From positions 62,001-126,000 of the forward strand of contig CAYNTO010000004.1 in assembly GCA_964400355.1 (NCBI GenBank): a DNA stretch of 64,000 bases. The letters are read 5' to 3'. This document shows positions 50,293 through 59,768 of the stretch, piece by piece (the first letter of the stretch is position 1; each line of letters opens with the position of its first letter). The notes under the pieces were generated by a model, which was not told the DNA's origin, made no database searches, and saw only the letters and a program-made list of their open reading frames with translations. Position numbers and translations under genes: made by a program. The DNA is from JACKAL01 sp964400355. GTDB lineage: Bacteria > Bdellovibrionota > Bdellovibrionia > Bdellovibrionales > JAGQZY01.

Positions 50293-51932
50293 GAACTGTC
50301 CAAGCGCCTACAGGCACCAAACTTCATTGCAAGGGCTGGTTGCAAGAGGCCGCATACCGCATGATTCAAAACAATCTCGATCCCGCTGTGGCGGAACGCC
50401 CGGAAGATCTCATTGTTTACGGCGGCATTGGAAAAGCGGCGCGCAATTGGGAATCGTTTGATAAAATATTAATTGCCCTACAAAAACTCGAGAATGACGA
50501 AACTCTTCTTGTTCAATCAGGGAAACCGATCGGCATTGTGCGCACGCATAAAGACGCCCCTCGTGTGTTGATCGCCAACTCCAATTTAGTGCCCAAGTGG
50601 GCCACGTGGGATCATTTTCACGAACTCGATAAAAAAGGATTAATGATGTACGGGCAGATGACCGCAGGCTCGTGGATTTATATCGGTTCGCAAGGCATCG
50701 TGCAGGGCACCTACGAAACATTTGCCGAGCTGGGGCGCCAACATTTCGGTGGAAGCCTTAGGGGTAAAACTATCGTCACGGCAGGACTTGGTGGTATGGG
50801 CGGAGCGCAACCTCTGGCCGGTGTGTTTGCAGGCGCGTGCGTTCTCGGAGTAGAGGTGGATGCGACCCGTGTTCAGAAAAGACTGGAGACCAAGTATTTG
50901 GATGAAACCGCAACCACTCTCGACGAAGCGTGGGAAAAATTAAAAATGTACGCCGCACGCGGGGAGGCTAAATCCATCGGTTTCGTCGGGAACATGGCTG
51001 ATGTGATCCACGAAATGATCAAAAAAAATTATATTCCCGATGTGTTGACCGATCAGACTTCGGCGCATGATCCATTGAACGGCTACATCCCTTCTGGATA
51101 TTCGTTGGAGCAAGCTGCCACCTTGAGAACATCCAACCCCAAAGAGTACGTAGAAAAATCGCTCAAGAGCATGGCCACCCACGTGCGCGGAATGGTGGAG
51201 TTGATGAACAAGGGCGCGATCACATTTGATTATGGCAATAACATTCGCGCCGCTGCCGTCGAGGGCGGTTTCGCTGATGCGTTTGCGTTTCCAGGCTTTG
51301 TGCCCGCGTACATTCGACCGCTGTTCTGTAAAGGCAGTGGACCCTTCCGCTTTGTAGCCCTCTCGGGAAATCCAGAAGACATCTATGTGGCCGACCAAGC
51401 CATCAAAGAATTATTTCCGCACAAAAAACATTTGCTGCAGTGGTTGGAAATGGCTCACAAGCGCATTGCGTTTCAGGGGTTGCCGGCGCGTATTTGTTGG
51501 CTGGAGTACGGTGAGCGCGCACTCGCCGGTAAAAAAATCAACGAGCTTGTGGCGACCGGAAAAATATCGGCACCTATCGTTATTGGCCGGGATCATCTAG
51601 ATTGTGGTTCGGTGGCCTCTCCCAATCGGGAGACGGAGGCCATGAAGGATGGGTCCGATGCTGTTGCCGATTGGCCCATTCTCAATGCTTTGGTCAACAC
51701 CGCATGCGGCGCCTCGTGGGTGAGCTTTCACCACGGCGGTGGAGTAGGGATGGGTTATAGTTTGCACGCCGGCCAAGTGATTGTTGCTGATGGAACTGCG
51801 GAGGCAGCAGAGCGGCTCGAACGGGTGCTCACTGCCGATCCGGGCATGGGAATTTTTCGTCACGTGGATGCGGGATATGAGGTGGCCTCCGAAACGGCGC
51901 GCGAGCGCGGGGTGCAATCTCTTTGGCTGTAG
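50286..51932 (+). CDS. hutU: Urocanate hydratase
   Basis: This 548-residue urocanase has TAGSWIYIGSQGIVQGTYETF, the NAD-binding TAGLGGMGGAQPLA (about 163-176), LTDQTSAHDPLNGY and GRDHLDCGSVASPNRETE with SFHHGGGVGMGYS. It uses tightly bound NAD to convert urocanate to imidazolone propionate. AAGGAG precedes ATG 50286, which overlaps the hutH stop. This is the last gene of the operon. Confidence 0.97.
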   Translation: MVRTVQAPTGTKLHCKGWLQEAAYRMIQNNLDPAVAERPEDLIVYGGIGKAARNWESFDKILIALQKLENDETLLVQSGKPIGIVRTHKDAPRVLIANSNLVPKWATWDHFHELDKKGLMMYGQMTAGSWIYIGSQGIVQGTYETFAELGRQHFGGSLRGKTIVTAGLGGMGGAQPLAGVFAGACVLGVEVDATRVQKRLETKYLDETATTLDEAWEKLKMYAARGEAKSIGFVGNMADVIHEMIKKNYIPDVLTDQTSAHDPLNGYIPSGYSLEQAATLRTSNPKEYVEKSLKSMATHVRGMVELMNKGAITFDYGNNIRAAAVEGGFADAFAFPGFVPAYIRPLFCKGSGPFRFVALSGNPEDIYVADQAIKELFPHKKHLLQWLEMAHKRIAFQGLPARICWLEYGERALAGKKINELVATGKISAPIVIGRDHLDCGSVASPNRETEAMKDGSDAVADWPILNALVNTACGASWVSFHHGGGVGMGYSLHAGQVIVADGTAEAAERLERVLTADPGMGIFRHVDAGYEVASETARERGVQSLWL

Positions 51933-52137
51933 CGGCTGAAAATCGGCCCGTTTGAGACCAAAAAAGTGTCCGTTTTTGTCACTGGCGTGGGGCTTTAAGA
52001 GACCACGTCAGCAAAGCTCTCTAAGGCGCTGAATTAATTCATTAATTCCATCTGTAAAAGTGCAGGTTCTGCGCTCCCTATGGAACACGAAATGCAACAC
52101 TCTCCACTGGACAATCTCCTGTTGTGGAGGGTGGAAC

Positions 52138-53370
52138 GTGAAGAAGTACTTAAATTTAACAGTGGTAGTTATTCTTTTTGCATCGTTGGTGCCGGCACGC
52201 TCCTATGCGAGGGCCGAAAGCCCGGCACACGCCGTATATGAAAAACTTCTTAAAATTTTTCCGGTGATTCTTCCCAATGCCACGGATCAGTCCAAAGATG
52301 CTCTCATGCAGGAGCTTTTGGGAACCACTCAACCTTCGCTTTCCTACCCAGCATTTCCGCGCACTTGGGTGGAAATGAGCTTGATCACCAATCAAGATTC
52401 GAGCACCTCTTACAGCTTTAGCACGCAGGCACTATCAAAAGTACTTCCCCTTTCGATCATTCCCGGCTTAAGCACGGCCGTGAAAGCGGGAGTCGGAATT
52501 GAGTTTAACACCAACTACCGTTACTCCATAAACTCTACATTTATAGCCATGACCTCATTGCGCCGGTTAAATCCAGAAGCCAAAGAAAATTCCAAAGAAC
52601 CTTATTCTGAGATCGTCAGTGGACAGCCACGCAACGAATTGCGCTCAATCATCCATTGGGATGCGACCAACAAACGCACGTACTTTAAGGTGGATAAAGA
52701 CTACCCGATGCTCGGTCTTTGCAAGTTTGATATGACGTTGCAGATTTCAACAACCAAAAAGGGCAATGTGGATTTTTTAATCGGTTCACATTCGGAATCG
52801 GACGAAGAGGTACAAACTGTGTCCTACTCGGTGTATTCGAACTTTTTTCAGATCGAAAGCCATGTACCTACACAAGATTACCTGCGCATTAAGTGTAAAG
52901 AAAATTTCTCCTATGCGGTTCGCTATATCGTAGAAACCGACTTCAACAAAGTGGTGGCTGATTACTTTGCGCACAACCACCCAAAGGCACAGTGTGTGCT
53001 CCCGGAAGGTGCACCAAATCCAAAAGGAGATGAAAGCTGTAACGATTGGTTCAAATCCATGAAGGTGGCAGGTTACTATCGCCAGTTTACTGTTCCCCGC
53101 TGTGTGCTGAATGTGGAGGGGATCCCTACATGTGTGGCGCGCGGTAAACCCGAAACCCGTTGCCCCTTGTACTGGGAAGACAGCGAACTGGTGGCGAGTA
53201 AGCCGGGACGGACGTTCGACAGCTTTAATTATGCATCGAAAGACGACACGAAAGCGTTCTACTGCGACAAAGGTCTTAAGTGTTTGCCGCCCGGAGCCAG
53301 CTCTCTCAGAGAGTACCAACTCGGCCTTGGCGAGAAGATATTTGGTATCGATTCCCGTTGTCGAAAATAA
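52138..53370 (+). CDS. Large exported protein, unknown
   Basis: This 410-residue protein starts at GTG 52138, with GGAGGG upstream, and begins VKKYLNLTVVVILFASLVPARSYA (signal peptide). The first half contains strands and hydrophobic Gly/Ala segments, and the C-terminal third is Cys-rich (SCNDW, PRCVLNV, PTCVAR, TRCPLY, FYCDKGLKC, SRCRK). It may be a large periplasmic or surface protein with disulfides. No family is recognised. Confidence 0.72.
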   Translation: MKKYLNLTVVVILFASLVPARSYARAESPAHAVYEKLLKIFPVILPNATDQSKDALMQELLGTTQPSLSYPAFPRTWVEMSLITNQDSSTSYSFSTQALSKVLPLSIIPGLSTAVKAGVGIEFNTNYRYSINSTFIAMTSLRRLNPEAKENSKEPYSEIVSGQPRNELRSIIHWDATNKRTYFKVDKDYPMLGLCKFDMTLQISTTKKGNVDFLIGSHSESDEEVQTVSYSVYSNFFQIESHVPTQDYLRIKCKENFSYAVRYIVETDFNKVVADYFAHNHPKAQCVLPEGAPNPKGDESCNDWFKSMKVAGYYRQFTVPRCVLNVEGIPTCVARGKPETRCPLYWEDSELVASKPGRTFDSFNYASKDDTKAFYCDKGLKCLPPGASSLREYQLGLGEKIFGIDSRCRK

Positions 53371-53476
53371 CTGTCGATATTTACAACAGGCCTTAGGGCG
53401 CAATGTGCGACAAATAATGCTGTCCGCGCCCGCATCAGTATAAATAAAAGCCCATAAAACTCCGATAGTTCAGTGA

Positions 53477-54940
53477 ATGGTATTTATTCCCATTGGCTTG
53501 CAGTCGAAGATAAAGAATCCACCGATTATGGTGGCCATCATTGTTGTTATTACGGCATTTGTTTCTATCACTCATTTTAAAATTTTAGATCAATTCCACG
53601 CCGACTATGTCAACGATAAGGGTCGTCAGAATTATTACTATCAGCTGCGCTCCGTGTATGTAAATTCCTGTGAGATCTTTCAGCCCCCTCAGGTTTGTGA
53701 CATGCTCGCTAAATTTAAAAACAACGACATGGTCCGCAATCCTTATTTGGCGAACGCGGATGCCAAACGTTATCTGACAAGTATAGCAAAGCTTAACGGC
53801 GATATTTATTCGAACTGGCATTCCGAATCTTTTATGCGCAAGCGGTTCACTAAACATGGCCGTGTACAAGAGCTCAATGAGCTTGTCGTGTTGTCGATGA
53901 ACAACAAAAGCAGCCTCAATGAGATGCACCGCAATTACGGTTTGTTATCACGTGCCAATTTTGGAATCATCACCACGATTAAAGCTCAGATCACCCATAG
54001 CGATTGGTTTCATTTGATTGGTAATTTGATTTTCTTTTTGTTTTTCGGAGCTTGCGTGGAGCAGGCGATGGGACGGCGCTGGCTCTTAGGTATTTATTTT
54101 GTGGGTGGAACTCTTGGCTTGATCACACAGTTGGCGCTTGCGGGATCCAGCACTGTGTTTGTCCTTGGGGCATCGGCTAACATTTTTGCCTGTGCCGGCG
54201 CATTTTTACGTCTGTACTGGAAGCAACCGCTAGAGCTTTTCTTTAGTTTCTTTTTTGTTGCAAATCGAACTATACGTTTGCCAACGTGGTCTTTTTTTGT
54301 ATTTTTTGTCCTGATCCAGCAGATCTCTGGTCTCACCACCGGCGACGAAACAGGCATTGCCTACCTGGCACACTTGGTGGGTTTGGGTTATGGTTTCGGT
54401 ATTGCTCATTACTGGTCCATCGAAAATCATTTTGTTCCGACCAATTACATGATTTTCCCCTACGAAAAAGAAATGCTCGCACGAGTGACAAATAGCGGTC
54501 CCTGCAAGGAGCGGTACAATCTTTTGATTGATCTTATATTTTATGCGCCCAATAACTTGGAGGCATACGAAAAATTTTACAGCATAAATAAGGCGTGCAC
54601 TTGCGAGACGCGATGTTTATCGCAAGGGAGTCGCAAATTCATCGGTCGACAAATGGCCACTCCACTCAAGCAGTTGCTATTGGATAAAGAAGTAGCTAAA
54701 GCGGCACAGTTGTTCTCTAAGAGTGTGGAATTGGAGTGCCCTGGGGCGGAAGTGCTGACATATGCCACTGCTAGTGATGTGATGACGCTTGCTAATTTAT
54801 TTTACAAAGAGAAATCCTATGACCTGATAGATGCTCTGTTCAGCGCAGCTATTCTCACATTTACCGCTGACCAACGTATGGCGTTTGAGCAATTTTTGGA
54901 TTCTTTAAAAAGAGAGCGAGAGGGAAAGCATGCTTCCTGA
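53477..54940 (+). CDS. Rhomboid-family intramembrane serine protease with long extensions
   Basis: This 487-residue protein has one N-terminal helix (about 18-36), a 110-residue loop, a six-helix rhomboid core (about 165-315) and a 150-residue C-terminal soluble part. The core has TTIKAQITHSDWFHLIGNLIFFLFFG, GASANIFACAGAF with the probable nucleophile Ser in GxSA instead of GxSG, and the partner His in AHLVGLGYG. The C-terminal part is helical with Cys (CTCETRC). It overlaps the next gene by 11 bp. Confidence 0.85.
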   Translation: MVFIPIGLQSKIKNPPIMVAIIVVITAFVSITHFKILDQFHADYVNDKGRQNYYYQLRSVYVNSCEIFQPPQVCDMLAKFKNNDMVRNPYLANADAKRYLTSIAKLNGDIYSNWHSESFMRKRFTKHGRVQELNELVVLSMNNKSSLNEMHRNYGLLSRANFGIITTIKAQITHSDWFHLIGNLIFFLFFGACVEQAMGRRWLLGIYFVGGTLGLITQLALAGSSTVFVLGASANIFACAGAFLRLYWKQPLELFFSFFFVANRTIRLPTWSFFVFFVLIQQISGLTTGDETGIAYLAHLVGLGYGFGIAHYWSIENHFVPTNYMIFPYEKEMLARVTNSGPCKERYNLLIDLIFYAPNNLEAYEKFYSINKACTCETRCLSQGSRKFIGRQMATPLKQLLLDKEVAKAAQLFSKSVELECPGAEVLTYATASDVMTLANLFYKEKSYDLIDALFSAAILTFTADQRMAFEQFLDSLKREREGKHAS

Positions 54941-56579
54941 TCAAGGTCGGTTTTTTCTACCTAAAAATCTCAATCATGCGAGTCCTAAGGATCGCTTGTT
55001 CGCTCATCTTATCGATTTTGTATTGTTGTCGGTGGTGTCGTCGTTTCTAATTGGCGCTTTGGGTGGGATTGGAACGTACATTTCCATAGTGGCTTATCAC
55101 ATTTACTTTATTGTCGCTCACAAGGTGTATGGTTTTACAGTGGGCAAACAGGCTATGGGTATCTTTATTGCCAACACCGAAAGTACGAGTGTGACACTCA
55201 AGCAGATTGTGCTGCGTGAAACAGTTTGGAAATGGTTGTCTGCGGTCATTTTGATGTATGGCTTTTTACGTTTGGCTGTAATGGGTGAAGCGCTTCACGA
55301 CAAAATGGCGAGAACCACGGTGCTCACGGAAAAGCGCAAAGAGGTGAGTTTTTTTAAGACGGCCGTAGTGACAATGTGTATGTCGCTGATGTTTGGATCG
55401 TCTGTGTACTATGTGGTCACTCAAACCGCGTTTGTGGGCCATCTTGCCGTTAAAAAGCTCGCTGAACAGGGTCATATTGTACGCGGACTTCGCGGCAATC
55501 CCAAGAGTGGATGGAGCATCGATTATTGGAAGGGTGAAACACCCCATGGCACATTTGAGCTTCGCGGAATCCGTTTCATTTACGATTTCACCGCTTTGTA
55601 TTCGGTGGGCAATGTTCACATTAAAGAAATACACGTGGCAAGCGCCGTGATGAACATGAGAGAGATGCCCCGTTTTCTGAAGAAGCAAAATGCCGACGAA
55701 AAGCAGCAGGCCGCCGATGCTCAAGAGGACGGTGAAGGTGCTGTATCAAGGGTGGCGCGGTTGTTGGTGGACAAGGTCAATCTAGCAAAAATTCGTATTG
55801 CACGACCAGGGTTGGACACGATCGAAGTTGATCAGTTTTCCATAGTTTCTTTAATGATCGATCGTCGAGACGCCAGTGTAAAACAGGCGTATATCGACTC
55901 TTCAAAGATAAAACTTCAAATTTGGGATTCTAACGTCCATTTTGCTTCGAACACCATCACTTTGCGCTCGAAGTTCGAATTGCGAAAAGGATTACACCGC
56001 GCCATCATAAAACCCATCGTCGGGAGTCTCAAGTTTGAGGGCGAAGTGTACAATCCCAAACTTTTGGACGCGGAGGTTTTCGACGGCCGCCTAAGATTGA
56101 CATATGCCAATAATGGACTCAGCGTGAGTGCTCGAGGGTTGACGCCGTCATTGTATGTCAACTACGACAATGCTCTTCGCAACATCACAGCCGATTTGCG
56201 CAACTCTGTTTGCAGTGGTTATGGCTGCCTCACAGGAGGCCGCGCTCACGGTTCGTTTTATCACACGAATAAAAAATTCTTATTTAGAGACCAAGATGTT
56301 TGGGCTGAGGGCCACGAGGACGATGTCATGAAATTGCAACTGACATCCCTGTGGATGAACGCCATTTCCCGTTCGCCGATCTTCTCCGTAGCCACGGATT
56401 ACGACATCGAAGACTTCGTAAGCATACTCTACTATAAAAAGATGTATGGCGATCTGGCCAAAGCAGAAAAGCCAAGAGTGGATCGCATCCGCAAAGATTT
56501 CTTCAAGTACTCCAATCGCACGCTCACCAGCGACACCCCAAAGGGCGCGATACCTGGGATCGAAGACTTTAATAAATAG
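54930..56579 (+). CDS. RDD-family membrane protein with AsmA-like C-terminal part
   Basis: This 549-residue protein has an RDD domain (about 18-130, ASPKDRLFAHLIDFVLL with Arg-Asp pattern and GKQAMGI), another helix (about 142-160), then a large beta-rich region (VGNVHIKEIHVASAVM, IRIARPGLDTIEVDQFSIVSL) of AsmA/DUF748 type. The RDD and AsmA-like parts together are unusual. GAGAGGGAAAG precedes ATG 54930, inside the end of the rhomboid gene. An insertion sequence lies directly after its stop codon. Confidence 0.8.
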   Translation: MLPDQGRFFLPKNLNHASPKDRLFAHLIDFVLLSVVSSFLIGALGGIGTYISIVAYHIYFIVAHKVYGFTVGKQAMGIFIANTESTSVTLKQIVLRETVWKWLSAVILMYGFLRLAVMGEALHDKMARTTVLTEKRKEVSFFKTAVVTMCMSLMFGSSVYYVVTQTAFVGHLAVKKLAEQGHIVRGLRGNPKSGWSIDYWKGETPHGTFELRGIRFIYDFTALYSVGNVHIKEIHVASAVMNMREMPRFLKKQNADEKQQAADAQEDGEGAVSRVARLLVDKVNLAKIRIARPGLDTIEVDQFSIVSLMIDRRDASVKQAYIDSSKIKLQIWDSNVHFASNTITLRSKFELRKGLHRAIIKPIVGSLKFEGEVYNPKLLDAEVFDGRLRLTYANNGLSVSARGLTPSLYVNYDNALRNITADLRNSVCSGYGCLTGGRAHGSFYHTNKKFLFRDQDVWAEGHEDDVMKLQLTSLWMNAISRSPIFSVATDYDIEDFVSILYYKKMYGDLAKAEKPRVDRIRKDFFKYSNRTLTSDTPKGAIPGIEDFNK

Positions 56580-56580
56580 T

Positions 56581-56600
56581 AAACTGGCCCCCTACGCTGT
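56581..56600 (+). repeat. Left terminal inverted repeat of the IS
   Basis: AAACTGGCCCCCTACGCTGT, the exact reverse complement of 57522-57541. Confidence 0.95.
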
Positions 56601-57473
56601 GCTCAGTTTTTGGTTGTGCTTCATGGCATAAATCATAATATGCGCTGCAAGCCTCTCTCGCTTTTTTGTGGTGCACCAGGTTTTTCTAAACAACCTATTT
56701 ATGTTCGCTCTCATCATGGCACATGTATGATTTAAACTAAAAATCGGATCCCACTTGAGCTTTTTTAGCTCCCCCTGGCCCGTGATTGCACCTCGTCCAC
56801 CGAGCACGGTTTCATAATGAGCATTGGGAAAGAATTTTTTAACGTCAGCTGCATAGTGAGGGTTAGAATCAGAACGTATTATTGCTGCAGGATGAATCAG
56901 CCTCTGCGCACGGGCAAAGAGCTTTTTTCTGGCAGCTCCACGATGGTCTTTCCGATACCCGTACTTTTTCAGAGCGCGTTTTGACAGAAGACCCTTGGCT
57001 GGCATCTGTGACACTTCAAAATCCAATATTCGGCGCGTTTTAAACTCCACCATTAACGTCACCGAGAGGGGTTTAAGTTTCGTGTGCTCAAATGTTTCTA
57101 AATCATCAAACTCCACCTCGGTGGCGAGAGGTGCTCGTCGATTGCTGGCGTAGAATTTTAACTCCTCTCTTTGGCTTAAATAGAGAAACTTTCTCACCAC
57201 GGTTTTGCGATTGAGTTTTAGGCTCCGCGCAATTTCGCGTTGGCTCATGCCGCCAGAGATGAGCTTGCGCAGGATCTGATTTTTATGGCGCTTTTTTTGT
57301 GAAAAACAAGGGTGATTGGTGGCGGAGGAAAAAGATCTACGGCACCTTTTACACCAGAATCTAGAGATCCATTGGCCGTCTGAGCGCCGGTAAAAGAAAC
57401 CTTTGCGGATTATTCGATTAATTTTCGAACGTTTGTTCTTGGGTGTCAGACATTGAGGACAGTGTGTATGCAT
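56592..57473 (-). CDS. IS1-like transposase
   Basis: This 293-residue protein has an N-terminal zinc ribbon (CPQCL ... FWCKRCRRSF), an HTH (GMSQREIARSLKLNRKTVVRKF) and a DDE-type domain with Asp in EFDDLETFEH and IRSDSNPHYA, and a C-terminal ANINRLFRKTWCTTKKRERLAAHIMIYAMKHN like the end of IS1 InsB. A clear catalytic Glu is not obvious at the usual place. ATG 57473 is preferred, a GTG at 57494 being in frame. The reading frame is complete, so the element may be active. Confidence 0.85.
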   Translation of the reverse strand: MHTHCPQCLTPKNKRSKINRIIRKGFFYRRSDGQWISRFWCKRCRRSFSSATNHPCFSQKKRHKNQILRKLISGGMSQREIARSLKLNRKTVVRKFLYLSQREELKFYASNRRAPLATEVEFDDLETFEHTKLKPLSVTLMVEFKTRRILDFEVSQMPAKGLLSKRALKKYGYRKDHRGAARKKLFARAQRLIHPAAIIRSDSNPHYAADVKKFFPNAHYETVLGGRGAITGQGELKKLKWDPIFSLNHTCAMMRANINRLFRKTWCTTKKRERLAAHIMIYAMKHNQKLSTA

Positions 57474-57521
57474 GGAGTAGAGCTGTGCATACACAGTGCC
57501 CGAAATAGCCTGCTAAAAAGG

Positions 57522-57541
57522 ACAGCGTAGGGGGCCAGTTT
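57522..57541 (-). repeat. Right terminal inverted repeat of the IS
   Basis: Exact inverse of the left repeat. Its outer end overlaps the stop codon of the membrane protein at 57541. Confidence 0.95.
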
Positions 57542-57909
57542 TAAAAGGGTTTAAAGAGTACTAGGCCCACCGCTGCCGCCGCCACGAGTATCAGCAACAC
57601 TATATTGCCCCATCGTGGTAAAACATTGCGAAACGCGATAGTGGGAAAAATCGCGATAATCAGCCAGCAGATCAGTTTACCGTAAAGCCACGGCGATGTG
57701 GATAGGGAGTACTGTGCTTTGGCAATGAGGCCAAACCCTGTCACAAAAACAAACAGCCCCGTGATTCCGTGGAGGATCATAATGATCTTTCGACTTCCCA
57801 AATTTTGTTTGTTGCCACCACTCAACACATGAAACCCAATTGCTCCTACGGTCAGAAAGCCAATAAATAAACTGACGAGATGCAAATATAAGTAAAAATG
57901 ATAGCTCAT
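57541..57909 (-). CDS. Small four-helix membrane protein
   Basis: This 122-residue protein consists of four hydrophobic helices, with His in LHLVSLF and ILHGITG, resembling SirB2/CopD-like or cytochrome-b-like small membrane proteins. AGGAG precedes the ATG. The IS ends at its stop codon, so the 3' end may have been altered by the insertion. Function unknown. Confidence 0.75.
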   Translation of the reverse strand: MSYHFYLYLHLVSLFIGFLTVGAIGFHVLSGGNKQNLGSRKIIMILHGITGLFVFVTGFGLIAKAQYSLSTSPWLYGKLICWLIIAIFPTIAFRNVLPRWGNIVLLILVAAAAVGLVLFKPF

Positions 57910-58023
57910 GGGATCTCCTGTGTGATGGGAATGAAGTATCCTTTGCTGCTAAGGGAGTCAAAGCGCCATGCAGTGTGCGGAATGTGTTTTACAAATCCGT
58001 CATTTGTCGACACACTTAAAACC

Positions 58024-58506
58024 ATGTTCGGTATGACAGCGTTGGAAACCTGGGAATTCTTAAGTTATGTGGTCACCGTCGTGGGTTTACCGATGGCCAT
58101 CGGTGTATTTATGTTCGAGCAGCGCAAAGAGCGCCAAAACGAAGACGAAGAGATCTACCAACGCCTCTCCGACGAATACGCCGACTTCCTCCAACTGCTG
58201 CTCAACAATGCCGATTTGAGATTGATGTCCCATGAGGATTTGGACATGCAATTCAACGACGAACAACAGGAGCGCAAGCGGATCATTTTTGAGCTTTTAA
58301 TCTCACTGTTTGAGCGAGCCTTCATTTTGGTTTATGAACCGCACATGAACACTCAGACCAAGCGTTTGTGGTCGAGCTGGGAAGATTACATTCGCTATTG
58401 GTGCCGCCGCAAAGATTTTAGGGCCGCACTTAAAACGTTGCTCGATGGTGAAGATCCCGATTTCGAGCAGTACATTTTAAAAATTGCAGCCGAAGCAAAA
58501 CCGTAG
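58024..58506 (+). CDS. Membrane-anchored helical protein, unknown
   Basis: This 160-residue protein has one N-terminal helix (about 10-28, LSYVVTVVGLPMAIGVFMF) followed by FEQRKERQNEDEEIYQRLSDEYADFLQLLL and a helical C terminus. This is a common layout in small hypothetical proteins of DUF4760 type, but the family match is not certain. ATG 58024 and ATG 58033 are both possible starts, and no clear Shine-Dalgarno sequence is seen. Confidence 0.65.
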   Translation: MFGMTALETWEFLSYVVTVVGLPMAIGVFMFEQRKERQNEDEEIYQRLSDEYADFLQLLLNNADLRLMSHEDLDMQFNDEQQERKRIIFELLISLFERAFILVYEPHMNTQTKRLWSSWEDYIRYWCRRKDFRAALKTLLDGEDPDFEQYILKIAAEAKP

Positions 58507-58520
58507 TTGAGGCGTCCGAC

Positions 58521-59579
58521 TCAGTCTTTGGTTGCGCTGTTTTTAATTAACTTTTTCAGCGTTTCACGCATTTCTGGAAGTTTAACCATGGCGGCTTTGG
58601 TCCTTAAAAAGTCTTGCATCTTTTGCAGCGGATAGCCCGAATATTGACCAGACTCGGTGATGCTTTTAGTGACCGCCGAATGACCGCCCAATTGGACATT
58701 GTCGGTAATAGTGATGTGCCCCGTAACCGAAGTTTTCCCGCCAGTGACAAAGTTGTTACCGATTTTCGACGAACCGGCCATGCCGAATTGGGCGGTGATC
58801 AAACCATTTTTACCGATGACGGAATTGTGAGCCAAGTGAACCTGATTGTCTATTTTTGTGCCGCGCCCGATGAGCGAATCCCCAATCGTGCCTCGATCGA
58901 TGGAGCAGTTGGCGCCCACATGCACGTCGTCCTCTAAAACGACGCGGCCGGAATGGGGAATTCGATAATGATTCCACTTTTCGTCGTGGGCATACCCGTA
59001 GCCTTCAGAGCCAATGCAGGTGTTGGGCAGGACTTCACAGTTTTTGCCGACCACACAAGAATGGCCGATGTACACCAATGGATGAATGGTCGTGCCGTCG
59101 CCGATGTGCACGTTGTCTTCCACGACACTGTTGGCGCCAATGTAGCAGTTTTCACCGATCACTACACCTTCGCCAAGAACCACGCCGTGAGCGATGGTTG
59201 CGGAGTCTGCAATCGTGCACGAATCGGGTATGAAGGCGCTATTGGTGCGGCGGGGAATGTGGGTGTTTCTGTAAGGAGTTGCTAAAAAATAATCACTCTT
59301 GATTTTGGCCATGAGCAATTCCGGGTTGGAACTCAGAATCCACGTCTTCGCACTGTTCGCAGGAATTTGTGCGGCGTTATTTTTGGGTGCGAGAACAATT
59401 GCAGCGTCGCTTTTCTCCACGGCGTCGATCCACTTCTCTGCGGTGATATACACCATGGCGCCTTTACGAATGCTCTCGACAGCAGCAATAGCGTGAGCCA
59501 CCGCTTTTTCATCGCCACGGACCTCGGTGATGAGGGAGGGGTATTTTTGCCGTAATTCTGCACAGGACACTGTTTTCAC
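58521..59579 (-). CDS. lpxD: UDP-3-O-acylglucosamine N-acyltransferase
   Basis: This 352-residue protein has an N-terminal uridine-binding domain and a left-handed beta-helix of hexapeptide repeats (ATIAHGVVLGEGVVIGENCYIGANSVV...). The catalytic His lies in DNQVHLAHNSVIG and the segment SEGYGYAHDEKW is typical. It adds the second acyl chain in lipid A synthesis. GTG 59579 is preferred, with GAGGAG 6 bp upstream; in-frame ATGs at 59606 and 59615 have no site. It shows the organism makes lipid A. Confidence 0.95.
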   Translation of the reverse strand: MKTVSCAELRQKYPSLITEVRGDEKAVAHAIAAVESIRKGAMVYITAEKWIDAVEKSDAAIVLAPKNNAAQIPANSAKTWILSSNPELLMAKIKSDYFLATPYRNTHIPRRTNSAFIPDSCTIADSATIAHGVVLGEGVVIGENCYIGANSVVEDNVHIGDGTTIHPLVYIGHSCVVGKNCEVLPNTCIGSEGYGYAHDEKWNHYRIPHSGRVVLEDDVHVGANCSIDRGTIGDSLIGRGTKIDNQVHLAHNSVIGKNGLITAQFGMAGSSKIGNNFVTGGKTSVTGHITITDNVQLGGHSAVTKSITESGQYSGYPLQKMQDFLRTKAAMVKLPEMRETLKKLIKNSATKD

Positions 59580-59686
59580 GCGGTTCTCCTCTAGCGAAGT
59601 GCCCATATTACCCATCGCCGCCCAGAGATCAACCCGCCTGTGAGACCAAAGATGCCGCGTTGTTTAATATTTGTCTATTCCTAAAC

Positions 59687-59714
59687 TTGACTGCAGCGTC
59701 GGGACACATAAAAT
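59687..59714 (+). promoter_or_regulatory. tex promoter
   Basis: TTGACT (59687-59692), 16 bp, TAAAAT (59709-59714), with the transcription start near 59721 and a leader of about 48 nt before ATG 59769. Confidence 0.55.
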
Positions 59715-59768
59715 TCTCCATGCCCCAGAGGCCCGGGTATGCCGGTATCAGCTCAATAGAGAGGTTTT

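Larger units (their letters stand above)
56581..57541 (-). mobile_element. IS1-like insertion sequence
   Basis: A 961-bp element has perfect 20-bp terminal inverted repeats (56581-56600 and 57522-57541, each containing GGCCCCCTACGCTGT) around one transposase gene. It is inserted 1 bp after the stop of the RDD gene and its right end touches the stop of the gene at 57541. I see no clear target-site duplication. Only one copy is present in the window. Confidence 0.85.
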
